From Aliikangiella marina (GTDB taxonomy: Bacteria; Pseudomonadota; Gammaproteobacteria; Enterobacterales; Kangiellaceae), in assembly GCF_007004765.1 (NCBI RefSeq), contig NZ_VIKR01000005.1:310001-374000 (forward strand): DNA of 64,000 nt, read 5' to 3'. This document shows, piece by piece, positions 51,359 to 61,271 of the stretch. The translations under genes were made by a program, and so were the position numbers. A model generated the notes under the pieces. The model was given only the letters and a program-made list of their open reading frames with translations. It ran no database searches and was not told the DNA's origin. The first letter of the stretch is position 1. Every line of letters begins with the position of its first letter.

Positions 51359-52725
51359 TTACTTATTTTTTTGCAAGTCTCGGTCATAGTTTAAGCGCTT
51401 AGCTGCGTCGAGTGTCAGCATTTGCATGAAAGCTTTAACTTCCGCGTCACTACCTACAGGGGCGCCGCCGGTACCACTGCCGCCAAATACGGTAGTAGGG
51501 ACTTTACGTTTAGAGAAGGCATCAGCCCAGATTTTTTGTATTTCGATCTCGGCATCGAGTTTTTGCGCAAGTGCATTATCAGCCTCTAGAATAACCTTCT
51601 TTTGATAAGCTTCTGCTTCTGCCAGCGTCCGTTTAGTTTCCGCTTCAGTTTTTGCCTTTTCGAAGTTTATTTCGGCAGTTTCTTTGGCGATTGCTGCTTG
51701 GGCTTTTAATTTTTCTGCTGCTGTTATCGCCAGTTGTTTGTCAGTTTCTGCTTCCGTCGTTTTTTGAATTTGTTCGACCTTTGCTTTAGCTTGACGTTCG
51801 GCTACTTCACGTTCACCGCGGGCTATTGCAAGTAGCCTTTGCTCTTCTTCTTGGACTCGCTGTTCACGAGCAATCGCTCTATCTGCGGATGCTTTTTGTT
51901 TTAATTGCATTCGCTCAACGAATTTTTGATTTGGACGCATGTCTGTTACTAGTGCCGATACGACAGTAATACCATAGTTTATGAATCGTTGCGTCTTTCG
52001 TCTTGGCAAGCCATTTTCATCGAGAACTTTTTGCACAACAAATGCTGTTTTTGAATCTTCGCCATAAGACTCCTGTTCGGTTCCGAGAGCCGCATTCGCA
52101 CTAGCTTTGGCTTGGCGAGTGGATTTGACTTGAATTTCTTCTCGTTTAACAAGGTAAATACCGTTATTCATTTGATCTTCAAATTCGCTGTTAAACTGGG
52201 TACGACCGCCGGAGTAATATTCCTCTGCACTCATCAGTGATGCATTTGCTTGGAGCGTTTCTTTAAAGGCTGGCATGAGTGCTGTTCTGAGGAGGTTTTC
52301 TGGAGAGCGGTATTCATGCGCAAGTTTTAAAATGATTCTTTATCAGAGGGGATTGCAAAACGTACTGTCGCTTGCGCATGAGCATCTACTTGATCAAGGA
52401 ACATAATACTCATCGGCGGAAGGCTCGCCGAAGTGTTATCAGAGTCTTTTTCTGCTCGAATCGCGTTACCAGAAGCGCCTTGAATCGCCTGCACTGTCAT
52501 GGCTCTTTTCCATGAGTTATATCGGCCAAAGGGATAAAATTTATAGCCAACTTCGGTAACCACTTCTTCGTCTCCGAGAACCGTTCGTACATGGTAAATA
52601 TATCCTGGTTCCGCGTAGAAGAAAGAGTTTAACGAGACGATGCTGACAACCGCAATAATCACGGCCGCAACCGCAAGTTTAAATATTGAGCCATTTGTCG
52701 TAACTTTTGTTGATAATTCAGACAT
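51359..52725 (-). pseudogene. SPFH/prohibitin family gene with a single frameshift
   Basis: Two frames together make one SPFH protein of about 455 residues. The first frame (52725-52327) has one membrane helix (about 15-37), YAEPGYIYHVRTVLG and HAQATVRFAIPSDKESF, then meets TAA. Shifting back one base at TCA-TTTT-AAAA-CTT (52325-52336 region) restores LKLAHEYRSPENLLRTALMPAFKETL and the rest (to 51359), with an Ala/Glu/Lys-rich coiled coil (about 260-390). A base is missing from a T or A run. Possible readings are a broken gene, a sequencing error or a programmed shift. The SPFH family makes membrane scaffolds. Confidence 0.82.
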
Positions 52726-52874
52726 AACTATCTCCTAAATGTCTTTTTTATGTTTTATTTAAATGAGACCAACGGGTGATAGCTTTCATTGGCTCGTCAA
52801 ATTTCTGGTTTAACGTATGAAATGACTATCTATTCCGACCATTTTATTGGTTATTTCAAGTATCATAGCGTGAT

Positions 52875-53747
52875 GTGAATCTTTTATTAACCAAAAATCA
52901 ATCTGTTATGGCTGAAAACTATGTTGATGTGAACCGTTACAAGGTAGGCGCTAATCAGGTCTTGCTTGAGAAAGATCCGGTTGCGGAAGAAGAGCCGCTA
53001 CTTATTCAGCTGCGACAACAGGAACAGACGCAAGTTTTTAGTCTTACTATGCGAACGCCGGGCGAAGACAAAGAGCTTGCCTTTGGATTGCTCTTTTCGG
53101 AAGGAGTTATCAAAGGTAAAAACGATGTTGAGTCACTTGACTATTTGCTAGATTCGTCAAAAGAACCAAAGAATATTCTCGAAGTGAGATTGAGTGATAA
53201 GGTCACTCTAGAAACAGCACGTTTCGAGCGTCATCTTACAAGCTATTCGGGATGTGGTCTGTGTGGTAAAACCAGCCTGCAGGCGCTAGAATTAAAGCAG
53301 TCGAGAGCGTTTAAAACGCCAGATTTGAAGCTTAGCAATCAATTGGTTAAAACGCTCAAAGAACTGCTCGCAGAACAGCCCTTGTTTTCATTGACTGGCG
53401 GTGTTCATGCGGCGGGACTGATTTATATTCATGATGGCAAGTTAGCGACTGAAAGCGCTCCCTTCTTTGAAGATGTTGGGCGACATAACGCCCTTGATAA
53501 GCTTATTGGTCATGAATTGCTCAACAATGACCTAGCGCAAAGTGGTTTGTTGGTACTCTCGGGTAGAATAGGGTTTGAATTAGTCCAAAAAGCGATTATG
53601 GCAGGCTTTTCAACCATCATTGCGTTGGGCGCGCCGAGTCACTTAGCGATCCGCGCAGCCAATCAGTTTGATGTTGCGTTGATTGGGTTTGCTAAGGATA
53701 ACAGCTTTAATTTGTATACTTCACATCGTGAACTGATTACAACTTAA
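52875..53747 (+). CDS. fdhD: Formate dehydrogenase accessory sulfurtransferase FdhD
   Basis: 290 residues from a GTG; an ATG at 52908 is an alternative without a ribosome site. Motifs MRTPGEDKELAFGLLFSEGVI, the sulfur-carrying SGCGLCGK (Cys-x2-Cys), TGGVHAAG and FEDVGRHNALDKLIG are diagnostic. FdhD delivers sulfur from IscS to the molybdenum cofactor of formate dehydrogenase. The dehydrogenase genes follow 102 bases downstream, which fits its job. A 12-base palindrome, GACTTTAAAGTC, lies at 53769-53780 in that gap. Confidence 0.94.
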   Translation: MNLLLTKNQSVMAENYVDVNRYKVGANQVLLEKDPVAEEEPLLIQLRQQEQTQVFSLTMRTPGEDKELAFGLLFSEGVIKGKNDVESLDYLLDSSKEPKNILEVRLSDKVTLETARFERHLTSYSGCGLCGKTSLQALELKQSRAFKTPDLKLSNQLVKTLKELLAEQPLFSLTGGVHAAGLIYIHDGKLATESAPFFEDVGRHNALDKLIGHELLNNDLAQSGLLVLSGRIGFELVQKAIMAGFSTIIALGAPSHLAIRAANQFDVALIGFAKDNSFNLYTSHRELITT

Positions 53748-53849
53748 ATTGCTTTGTCATTACGCTAAGACTTTAAAGTCGACGGAAAAAGCGGTCTCCA
53801 TAAAATACAATAGTAGCCGCAAAAGTATTGCAGACACAGGACCAGAACT

Positions 53850-55511
53850 ATGTCAGAGAATTTAGCTAAGTTGTCTCAACGAAAAGGACTTGAGAACAAC
53901 TTGTTTGAAAACATTATTAAAACTGAAGGCGATCCTGTTCGCTTAAAGGCATTGGCTGAAGACTATAAGATCGGCGACGCAAATGTTTATGGTGCGGCAA
54001 CCGCATATGACTTCATTCAAGGAGAAAACGCCAACAAAAAAGCGTATGTCTGTAATGGTTCATCTTGTCTTTGCGCAGGTACTCAGAAAAACGTTAAGAA
54101 TAAGTTGTTAGAAAAATTGGCTGAGGAGGATATTGGTCATGTGTGCTGTTTAGGGCGCTGTCATGAGAATGCGTCGTTTCAAATTAGCGGCATCAACTAT
54201 TCCGGTTCAGATATTGAGCAGCTTGAAGAAATACTCAATCAAACTCATGATTCGGGTGAGCACTATCCCGTTGAGTGTCTTATGGATAAGCCGCTTTTGA
54301 CCGAAACCATCGCAGACTTCCCGAGTTACTACGCACTTTTTACGAGGCTTACTCAGACAAGTTCACCGGCTGAAATTTTACAAACAATTATCGATTCTGG
54401 ATTACGAGGTCGAGGCGGTGCAGGTTTTCCGACCGGCATAAAGTGGAAAGCCTGTGCGGATGAGGTGTCAAATGAAAAGTACATTGTTTGTAATGCCGAC
54501 GAAGGTGATCCTGGCGCTTATACCGACCGCTATTTAATGGAACAACGGCCACATGCCGTTTTGTTCGGTATGTTAATGGCAGGATATTTAGCTGGTGCAA
54601 GTTGGGGTGTTTTATATATTCGCGATGAGTACCCTCAATCAGTCGAACAAATCCAGCAAGCGATTAATGAATTTCAATCGTTGAATTTACTTAAAGATCT
54701 TGATTTCAATTTTCAATTTAAAATTGTTCGCGGCGCTGGCGCTTATATTTGTGGTGAGGAAACCGCATTGTTACGATCACTGGAAGGTCAAAAGCCAATG
54801 GTCTCTGTCAGGCCTCCATTTCCAACTGTAAAAGGTTTATTTGGCCAACCAACCATTTTAAATAATGTCGAGTCATTTGCAGCTATCCATTGGATTTTGG
54901 AAAATTCAGCTGAAGCTTTCTCTACTTTAGGAAACGGCCGATCGACAGGCTCTAAGTTGTTATCACTAGATAGTAGTTTTAATAATCCGGGCATTTATGA
55001 GGTTGCAATGGGAGAGAAGCTATCTCATGTTATTGAACAAGCGGGTGGCTTTAGCAAACCCGTCAAAGCACTTCATATTGGCGGTCCACTCGGTGGCTTA
55101 GTGCCCGCAGAAAAATTTGCCGAGTTAACCATAGATTTCGAATCTTTTGATGAGCAGGGGTTTTTATTAGGTCATGCTAGTATCATCGGAATTCCTGAGC
55201 AACAAAATATTGCCGAGTACATCCATCATCTTTTTGATTTTACTGCCGCAGAATCTTGTGGCAAATGTTTCCCATGCCGTTTGGGTGCGACACGAGGCAA
55301 AGAAATGTTTCGAGATGCGATTTCTGGTGAACATAAGCTTGATAAAGTGCTGTTAGATGACCTATTAGAAACTATGGAGAAAGGTTCGTTATGTGCATTG
55401 GGTGGCGGTGTTCCATTGCCGGTTAAAAATGCCTTGCAGTATTTTCTTCCTGAGATAGAAAGTTTGTTTGAACCAAGTTCACTCAACAAAATTGATGTGG
55501 TGGAGGTTTAG
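53850..55511 (+). CDS. fdsB: NAD-linked formate dehydrogenase, NuoF-like subunit with fused NuoE-like domain
   Basis: 553 residues. The N-terminal 140 residues contain the cysteines of a thioredoxin-fold [2Fe-2S] domain (AYVCNGSSCLCAG and HVCCLGRCHEN; Cys68, Cys73, Cys99/100, Cys104). The NuoF-like part follows: LRGRGGAGFPTGIKWK (NADH), CNADEGDPGAY and GAGAYICGEETALL (FMN), and ESCGKCFPCRLG (4Fe-4S). It passes electrons from the catalytic subunit to NAD+. A separate NuoE-like subunit is not encoded next to it, consistent with this fusion. It ends 2 bases before the alpha subunit gene. Confidence 0.9.
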   Translation: MSENLAKLSQRKGLENNLFENIIKTEGDPVRLKALAEDYKIGDANVYGAATAYDFIQGENANKKAYVCNGSSCLCAGTQKNVKNKLLEKLAEEDIGHVCCLGRCHENASFQISGINYSGSDIEQLEEILNQTHDSGEHYPVECLMDKPLLTETIADFPSYYALFTRLTQTSSPAEILQTIIDSGLRGRGGAGFPTGIKWKACADEVSNEKYIVCNADEGDPGAYTDRYLMEQRPHAVLFGMLMAGYLAGASWGVLYIRDEYPQSVEQIQQAINEFQSLNLLKDLDFNFQFKIVRGAGAYICGEETALLRSLEGQKPMVSVRPPFPTVKGLFGQPTILNNVESFAAIHWILENSAEAFSTLGNGRSTGSKLLSLDSSFNNPGIYEVAMGEKLSHVIEQAGGFSKPVKALHIGGPLGGLVPAEKFAELTIDFESFDEQGFLLGHASIIGIPEQQNIAEYIHHLFDFTAAESCGKCFPCRLGATRGKEMFRDAISGEHKLDKVLLDDLLETMEKGSLCALGGGVPLPVKNALQYFLPEIESLFEPSSLNKIDVVEV

Positions 55512-55513
55512 CG

Positions 55514-58225
55514 ATGACTAAGAATCCGATACTCGATAAGATAGCCTTTATAGATGGGCAGCCTTATCAAATTAAAGCGAATGAAACTATTTTAGAATTC
55601 GCGCAGCGAAATAATTTTTCGATACCGACTTTATGTGATGATTCACGCTTAGAGTCTTTCGGCGCATGTCGAGTTTGTTCTGTTGATGTTGCGCTAAAAG
55701 CTGATGGGCCGAGCAAAACGATGGCCTCATGTCACACGCCCATCGCTGAGGGTATGCATATTCAAACTCAGTCACCCTCGATTCAAAAATTACGCAAAAA
55801 TATCATTGAGCTTGTCTTAACGGATCATCCGTTAGATTGTTTAACCTGTGAATCCAATGGTAACTGCGAATTGCAAGATGTTGCCGCCGAGGTGGGAATT
55901 CGAGAAGTTCGTTACAAAAATGCGGCTGATCATAGTCATTATGAAAAAGACACATCGCATCCTTATATGCGAAGCGATCTTTCTAAATGTATTAACTGTT
56001 ATCGATGTGTTCGCGCTTGTGATGAAATTCAAGGTGAATTTGTGCTTGGTATTGAAGGGCGTGGATTTGACAGTAAGATAATTAAAGGCGCTAATTTATC
56101 CTTCGACGATTCTGCATGCGTCTCTTGTGGCGCTTGTGCGCAAACCTGTCCAACTGCAGCGATTAGTGATGTATTCCAGAGCAAATCGGTTGAAGCACAA
56201 GAAAAAGTACGAACCGTATGTTCATACTGTGGTGTAGGTTGCAATTTAGAAGTTGGCGTTAAGAACAACGAAATTCTCTCAATTACCGCGCCAGAAGATG
56301 CAGAAGTTAATCAAGGGCATACTTGTTTAAAAGGACGTTACGCCTGGCGCTTTTATAACCATCCCGATCGATTAACCTCACCCTTGATAAAAAAAGAGGG
56401 GCAGTTTGTCGAAGCAAGTTGGGATGAGGCTTATGATTTAATCGTCGAAAAGCTCGGCTCGATAAAATCGGATTTTGGGCCAGACGCCATTGCTGGAATT
56501 TCCTCATCGCGATGTCCAAACGAAGAAAACTATTTAATGCAAAAATTAATGCGTGCGGTGATAGGGACTAATAATATCGATTGTTGTGCCAGAGTGTGCC
56601 ATTCACCAACCGCACATGGTATGCAACAAAGTTTTGGCACCGGAGCGGCGACAAATTCTATTGAGGACCTCGCCAAAACTGATTTTATTATGGTCATTGG
56701 TGCTAACCCTACATCAGCCCATCCCGTGACAGGCGCAAAAATTAAACAGAAGTTAATGAAAGGGACACCTGGAATCGTCATTGATCCAGTAAAAACTGAA
56801 GTCGCGGAGTACGCCACCTATCATTTGCAGCTCCGCCCGGGAACGAATGTTGCTGTATTAAATATGATGGCACATTACATCATTAAAGAAGGGTTGGTTG
56901 ATCAGCAGTTTGTCGATACCAGAACTGAAGGGTGGCAGGATTATCATGATGCTTTAATGAATTTAGATATAGACCGGATGGAAGCGCTTAGTGGTGTCGA
57001 TCGCGCTTTAGTTCGTGACGCAGCGATCGCCTATGGCAAAGCGGAAGCCGCAATGAGTTTTCATGGTCTGGGGGTAACGGAACATTCGCAAGGGTCGCGT
57101 TCGGTTATGAGTATTGCGGATCTTGCTATGATGACAGGGAATATCGGTCGCGAAGGCGTTGGTGTTAATCCATTGCGCGGTCAAAACAATGTCCAAGGTG
57201 CTGCAGACATGGGGTGCCAGCCACATCAAGGTGCTGGTTATATGTCGGTGGAGGATCCTAAGTGGCAAGAATATTACACTGAAAAATATGGTGTTCATTC
57301 ACCCACTCATGCCGGTTTAAAAATTCCGCAAATGTTTAATTCAGCAAAAGCCGGCACCTTAAAAGCTTTATGGATCATGGGAGAAGATGTCGCCCAAACC
57401 GATCCGAATACTCATCACGTGGTGGAGAGTTTGAAAAATTTGGATTTTTTGATTGTTCAAGAGATCTTCTTTAGTGAAACCGCCAAGCTTGCTGATGTCA
57501 TTCTTCCCGGAACATCATTTTTAGAAAAGTCAGGTACTTTTACTAATGGTGAACGACGAGTGCAAGCGGTGCGAGAAGTTGTTAAACCCTTACCTGGGAC
57601 TAAAGTTGATGGTCAGATTATCATCGATGTTATGAACCGGATGGGCTATGCCCAACCTGATTATCAACCTGACACTATGTTAGCGGAAATTGCTGACGTT
57701 GTCCCTTTCTTCGCCGGTGCCAAATGGAATGAGTTAGGCGATAATGGTAAACAATGGCCAATCTTAGCTGATGGTTCAGAGACTAAAATCTTGCACACCG
57801 AAACGTTTAAGCGAGGACTTGGTAAGTTTCATTATTTTGACTTTGAAGAGTCAAAAGAAATTGAAAATCATGCAACCAGCTTTCCCTATATATTGACTAC
57901 TTCAAGAATACTAGAGCATTACAATTGTGGCACGATGACTAGACGCACTGACAATAAACAAATTGTGAGTGAAGATATATTGTTAATCAATCCACAAGAC
58001 GCGCGGCAGAAACAGATCGCACATGAGTCGATAGTTCGGTTATTTTCATCACGTGGTGAAGTTAACCTCAAGGCCCATGTTAGTGATAAGGTCAAACCTG
58101 GTGTTTTGTTCACGACATTTCATTTTCCCGAGTTAATGGTCAACAACATTACGAGCGACGAATGTGACTTAGAAACCCTTTGCCCAGAGTACAAAGTCGT
58201 TGCTGTTGATGTAGAAGCGGCATAA
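55514..58225 (+). CDS. fdsA: Formate dehydrogenase alpha subunit (molybdopterin, NAD-linked type)
   Basis: 903 residues. In order: [2Fe-2S] domain (Cys41, 52, 55, 73), His-Cys [4Fe-4S] motif (His105, Cys109, 112, 118), two ferredoxin clusters (CINCYRCVRAC and CVSCGACAQTC, about 159-212), a further cluster motif (CSYCGVGC, from Cys236), and the bis-MGD catalytic domain. Active-site motif DCCARVCHSPTA places a cysteine (Cys362) where FdhF of E. coli has selenocysteine. Oxidises formate to CO2 in the cytosol. Acts with the upstream NuoF-like subunit and depends on FdhD. Confidence 0.93.
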   Translation: MTKNPILDKIAFIDGQPYQIKANETILEFAQRNNFSIPTLCDDSRLESFGACRVCSVDVALKADGPSKTMASCHTPIAEGMHIQTQSPSIQKLRKNIIELVLTDHPLDCLTCESNGNCELQDVAAEVGIREVRYKNAADHSHYEKDTSHPYMRSDLSKCINCYRCVRACDEIQGEFVLGIEGRGFDSKIIKGANLSFDDSACVSCGACAQTCPTAAISDVFQSKSVEAQEKVRTVCSYCGVGCNLEVGVKNNEILSITAPEDAEVNQGHTCLKGRYAWRFYNHPDRLTSPLIKKEGQFVEASWDEAYDLIVEKLGSIKSDFGPDAIAGISSSRCPNEENYLMQKLMRAVIGTNNIDCCARVCHSPTAHGMQQSFGTGAATNSIEDLAKTDFIMVIGANPTSAHPVTGAKIKQKLMKGTPGIVIDPVKTEVAEYATYHLQLRPGTNVAVLNMMAHYIIKEGLVDQQFVDTRTEGWQDYHDALMNLDIDRMEALSGVDRALVRDAAIAYGKAEAAMSFHGLGVTEHSQGSRSVMSIADLAMMTGNIGREGVGVNPLRGQNNVQGAADMGCQPHQGAGYMSVEDPKWQEYYTEKYGVHSPTHAGLKIPQMFNSAKAGTLKALWIMGEDVAQTDPNTHHVVESLKNLDFLIVQEIFFSETAKLADVILPGTSFLEKSGTFTNGERRVQAVREVVKPLPGTKVDGQIIIDVMNRMGYAQPDYQPDTMLAEIADVVPFFAGAKWNELGDNGKQWPILADGSETKILHTETFKRGLGKFHYFDFEESKEIENHATSFPYILTTSRILEHYNCGTMTRRTDNKQIVSEDILLINPQDARQKQIAHESIVRLFSSRGEVNLKAHVSDKVKPGVLFTTFHFPELMVNNITSDECDLETLCPEYKVVAVDVEAA

Positions 58226-58321
58226 TAATACGCTGCTTCTTGTTAACCAATATTTTATCGATACTTGTATATTGGTATTGTTTTGCTTAAGTCTTGAGAC
58301 GATTAACTTGATAGTGAGCAA

Positions 58322-59752
58322 CTAGCTTGTTGAGTTGCTCTTATCGTTATCCATGTCTCGTTCGAGAGTTGGCCAAGAATCTTGCTCGATGATAAGTTCA
58401 TTAAATCGATTTGCTTCAAAAGTAGGGTGGTCGATGCCGCTCGCAAGTTGGTCATCGTAATCAGCTAAAACGCTTTTACCGATTTTAAATAGAAAAACAA
58501 GCGCGATTAAATTGCTCATTGCTAACAGCCCCACTGCAAAATCAGCCAATGCAAAAATCGTGGTTAACTCTTGAAGCGAGCCCCAAACAATTTGTACTAA
58601 CACAATAATGCGAAAGAGATTAAATAGTTTTTGATTTTCATTACTAAAAAAGTTTAAACCATTCTCACCGAGATAATAGAGATAAAGGATGGTGGTAAAC
58701 GCAAACAAGGTCAATGCCAAGGTGACGAAAATCCCTGACCAATCACCAATATGTTCAGCGAGCGAAATTTGGGTAAGCGCGATACCGCCAGTTTCGGTAC
58801 CGTTCAAATAGCCATCAGAAAGCAAAATTATCATTGCCGTGACAGTGCATAAAATCATTGTATCAATAAAAACCGAAAAGGACTGGACAATACCTTGATT
58901 AACTGGGTGTTTGACATGAGCAATCGCGGCGACATTTGCGGCATGTCCTAAGCCAGCTTCGTTAGAAAACAACCCTCGTTGCACACCCATCAGAATCGCA
59001 GCGCCAAAACCGCCGCCGATAGCTTGCTCTAAACCGAAGGCACTCCGAGCTATTAAAATAAATACATCAGGCACTTTCTCTAAATTGCTGCCGACAACAA
59101 AGAGTCCGAGTATCAAATAGCCAACAGCCATAAAAGGAACAATCCATTCTGCGACTTCGGCAATTCGTTTGATTCCACCGAAAATAATGACTGCAGTGAC
59201 TAGCGCCAAAACAACGCCACTATAAATAGGCGAAACCCCAAAACTTTGCTCAAAAGAAGACGCCATCGTGAAAGACTGGAGTGCGATTAATGCCGAACCG
59301 ACGCTTAATGCGAGAAGTCCTGAGTAGAAGGTTCCCATCCATTTTTGCTTCATTCCCTTGTGCATATAGTAAGCGGGTCCCCCACGATAAGTGCCGTCGG
59401 ATTCTGCTTTTTTAAAGACCTGCGCTAACGTGCATTCAAAAAAGCTAGTCGCCATGCCAATTAAGCCAATAATCCACATCCAAAAGATAGCACCTGGCCC
59501 ACCGAGGGTTATTGCAACTGCGACTCCAGCGATATTACCCGCGCCAACGCGCCCAGCAACACTCACTACTAATGCCTGGAAAGAACTAACATGACCTTTT
59601 TCATGCTGTAAGCCATGTCTAAAAACCCGGAACATACGCTTGAAATACCGAAATTGTACGAAGCGTGAGGCGACGGTAAACCAAACACCAACGCCGATGA
59701 GTAATAGAATGAGTATTTTACCCCAAAGTAAACCGTTGAGAGTCGCTAGCAT
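58322..59752 (-). CDS. Sodium:alanine symporter, AgcS family
   Basis: 476 residues with about eleven membrane helices. The family signature GAGNIAGVAVAITLGGPGAIFWMW (about 72-95) is clear. RGLFSNEAGLGHAAN and the upstream GGGFGAAILMGVQ are also conserved in AgcS carriers. Moves alanine or glycine with Na+. A charged C-terminal tail follows the last helix. GAAGAATA precedes the ATG. No operon partner. Confidence 0.93.
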   Translation of the reverse strand: MLATLNGLLWGKILILLLIGVGVWFTVASRFVQFRYFKRMFRVFRHGLQHEKGHVSSFQALVVSVAGRVGAGNIAGVAVAITLGGPGAIFWMWIIGLIGMATSFFECTLAQVFKKAESDGTYRGGPAYYMHKGMKQKWMGTFYSGLLALSVGSALIALQSFTMASSFEQSFGVSPIYSGVVLALVTAVIIFGGIKRIAEVAEWIVPFMAVGYLILGLFVVGSNLEKVPDVFILIARSAFGLEQAIGGGFGAAILMGVQRGLFSNEAGLGHAANVAAIAHVKHPVNQGIVQSFSVFIDTMILCTVTAMIILLSDGYLNGTETGGIALTQISLAEHIGDWSGIFVTLALTLFAFTTILYLYYLGENGLNFFSNENQKLFNLFRIIVLVQIVWGSLQELTTIFALADFAVGLLAMSNLIALVFLFKIGKSVLADYDDQLASGIDHPTFEANRFNELIIEQDSWPTLERDMDNDKSNSTS

Positions 59753-59942
59753 TATTCTTCTCTTTGTGAATCAGTGATTATTCGATCTTATATTTTAATC
59801 AGTCTACGCAACAATCACTAAGTCGGACCAATAATCAAAGTGCATGTTTAGATTCTTAGTTCGTTTTAATTGTGCTTAAACCTAACCCTTTATTAAGACG
59901 CATGGCGTTACTAGCAGCAAACCCATGCAAAACGTTAACCTG

Positions 59943-60680
59943 ATGAAGTTCTTCTTAATATTACTGATGCTTGTTATCTCAGGCTGTGCCAGTTACACCA
60001 CTCCTGGGGGACCAGCAAAACTTAGTGAATTGTCTGAAAGTTCAATTAATGAACTCATGGCCAATCGTCCCGCTGCCGCTTTTCCTGCCAATATTGCGCT
60101 CGTGAGAGTTCAATCGTCGAGTTACAGCGCTTATCGCGCTCAAGTATATGGTCAAGGACGGTATAGCGTAGTCTATGTGAGAGATTCTGAAACTGAAGCG
60201 TATCTCAATCAATTATCTGAAATGAAAGGTGTTCATGGCGTTGCAGCGATCAATCGCATGTTGGTCCCGCAAAACTTAGATTCATTATTATCTTTACGAC
60301 AAGCAGCAGCGCGTTTAAAAGCGGATATTTTACTGGTTTATACTTTTGATACTCAGTTTCATGTTGGCGAGCAGAAACTAGCACCATTGAATACGATTTT
60401 ATTAGGCATGCTAGCGAATAAAAAGGTATCCGTTAATACAACTGTCTCTGCAGCGTTTTATGACGTAAGAACCGAGTATTTATACGGTATTACCGAAGCT
60501 TCGGTCGATGACTCAAAGTATTCGAGCATTTGGGGAGAATCTGCTGCTGTTGATGATTTGCGTCTCAATAATGAAAAACGGGCGCTAAAAAAATTAGTCG
60601 ATGGAATTGAGACGTCTTGGGAAGATATCCTTAAAGCATATCAACCGGTCGAATTTGATACCACGGCGAGTGTTGATTAA
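59943..60680 (+). CDS. Lipoprotein of unknown function
   Basis: 245 residues from MKFFLI, which starts a short signal sequence ending in the lipobox VISGC, with Ala next, consistent with outer-membrane sorting; six extra residues are possible. The mature part has LRQAAARLKADILLVYTFDTQF, NTILLGMLANKKVSVNTTVSAAFYDVRT and YLYGITEASVDDSKYSSIWG, a fold reminiscent of exported proteins that sense or bind small molecules, but no family is recognised. About 90 bases precede the NTR-like gene. Confidence 0.68.
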   Translation: MKFFLILLMLVISGCASYTTPGGPAKLSELSESSINELMANRPAAAFPANIALVRVQSSSYSAYRAQVYGQGRYSVVYVRDSETEAYLNQLSEMKGVHGVAAINRMLVPQNLDSLLSLRQAAARLKADILLVYTFDTQFHVGEQKLAPLNTILLGMLANKKVSVNTTVSAAFYDVRTEYLYGITEASVDDSKYSSIWGESAAVDDLRLNNEKRALKKLVDGIETSWEDILKAYQPVEFDTTASVD

Positions 60681-60770
60681 TCCTACTGTTATTATAAGGA
60701 TTCATTGATGCCGTTTTGTTTTTTCAAATGGATTTAAATTTTAAGGTTAATTAAATTTTTCGAGGCTCTC

Positions 60771-61265
60771 ATGAAAATCTTTATTTTACTACTAGCTGCA
60801 CTAAAGTCAGGGGCGCTACTCGCTTGTTCGTGTATGTATCAAGATCCTCGCTCTAAAGAGCAAATAAAATCTTCATTTGATCGTGCCGCGGCAGTAATTA
60901 TTGCAACGGCAGTCGAGGTTGAAAACTTAAATCCAGTAAACCAAGCTATCCAATCCGAAGACTATCCCGAGGTTTATAATTTTGAAAAGCAGAGAACGAC
61001 TTTTTCATTAGTACAGTCTTTTAAAGGTGATAATAATCGAGAGATTGTCACTGAAATTGATATTCGTTGCTGTTTATGTGGGGTCACCTTTCAAGAAGGG
61101 GAAACCTACTTATTATATTTATATCGCAGCGATTCGGAAGATAACAAAAACTTTTATACGAGTTCTTGCAGCCGGACCAAGTCACTCGTTTCATTAGAGA
61201 GTATTGAGTACGGTTATCTAGAAGAGCTGAGCTATGCTGCAAACGAAAAACCTCAGCAACAATAA
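60771..61265 (+). CDS. Small exported NTR/TIMP-like protein
   Basis: 164 residues. A signal peptide ends at LLACSC, putting CSC at the mature N terminus. The rest shows FDRAAAVIIATAVEVEN, FSLVQSFKGD, CCLCGVTFQEGETYLLYLY and SSCSRTKSL. This cysteine-led pattern is the tissue-inhibitor-of-metalloproteinase (NTR) style seen in bacterial proteins with an N-terminal Cys-x-Cys. Protease inhibition is inference. GAGG lies before the ATG. Confidence 0.62.
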   Translation: MKIFILLLAALKSGALLACSCMYQDPRSKEQIKSSFDRAAAVIIATAVEVENLNPVNQAIQSEDYPEVYNFEKQRTTFSLVQSFKGDNNREIVTEIDIRCCLCGVTFQEGETYLLYLYRSDSEDNKNFYTSSCSRTKSLVSLESIEYGYLEELSYAANEKPQQQ

Positions 61266-61271
61266 CTATAT

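Noticed and set aside
52327-52336. Classical X-XXY-YYZ programmed -1 frameshift
   Set aside because: The phase of the T4A4 run does not give the standard heptamer for re-pairing in both sites; a missing base is simpler, although slippage is not excluded.
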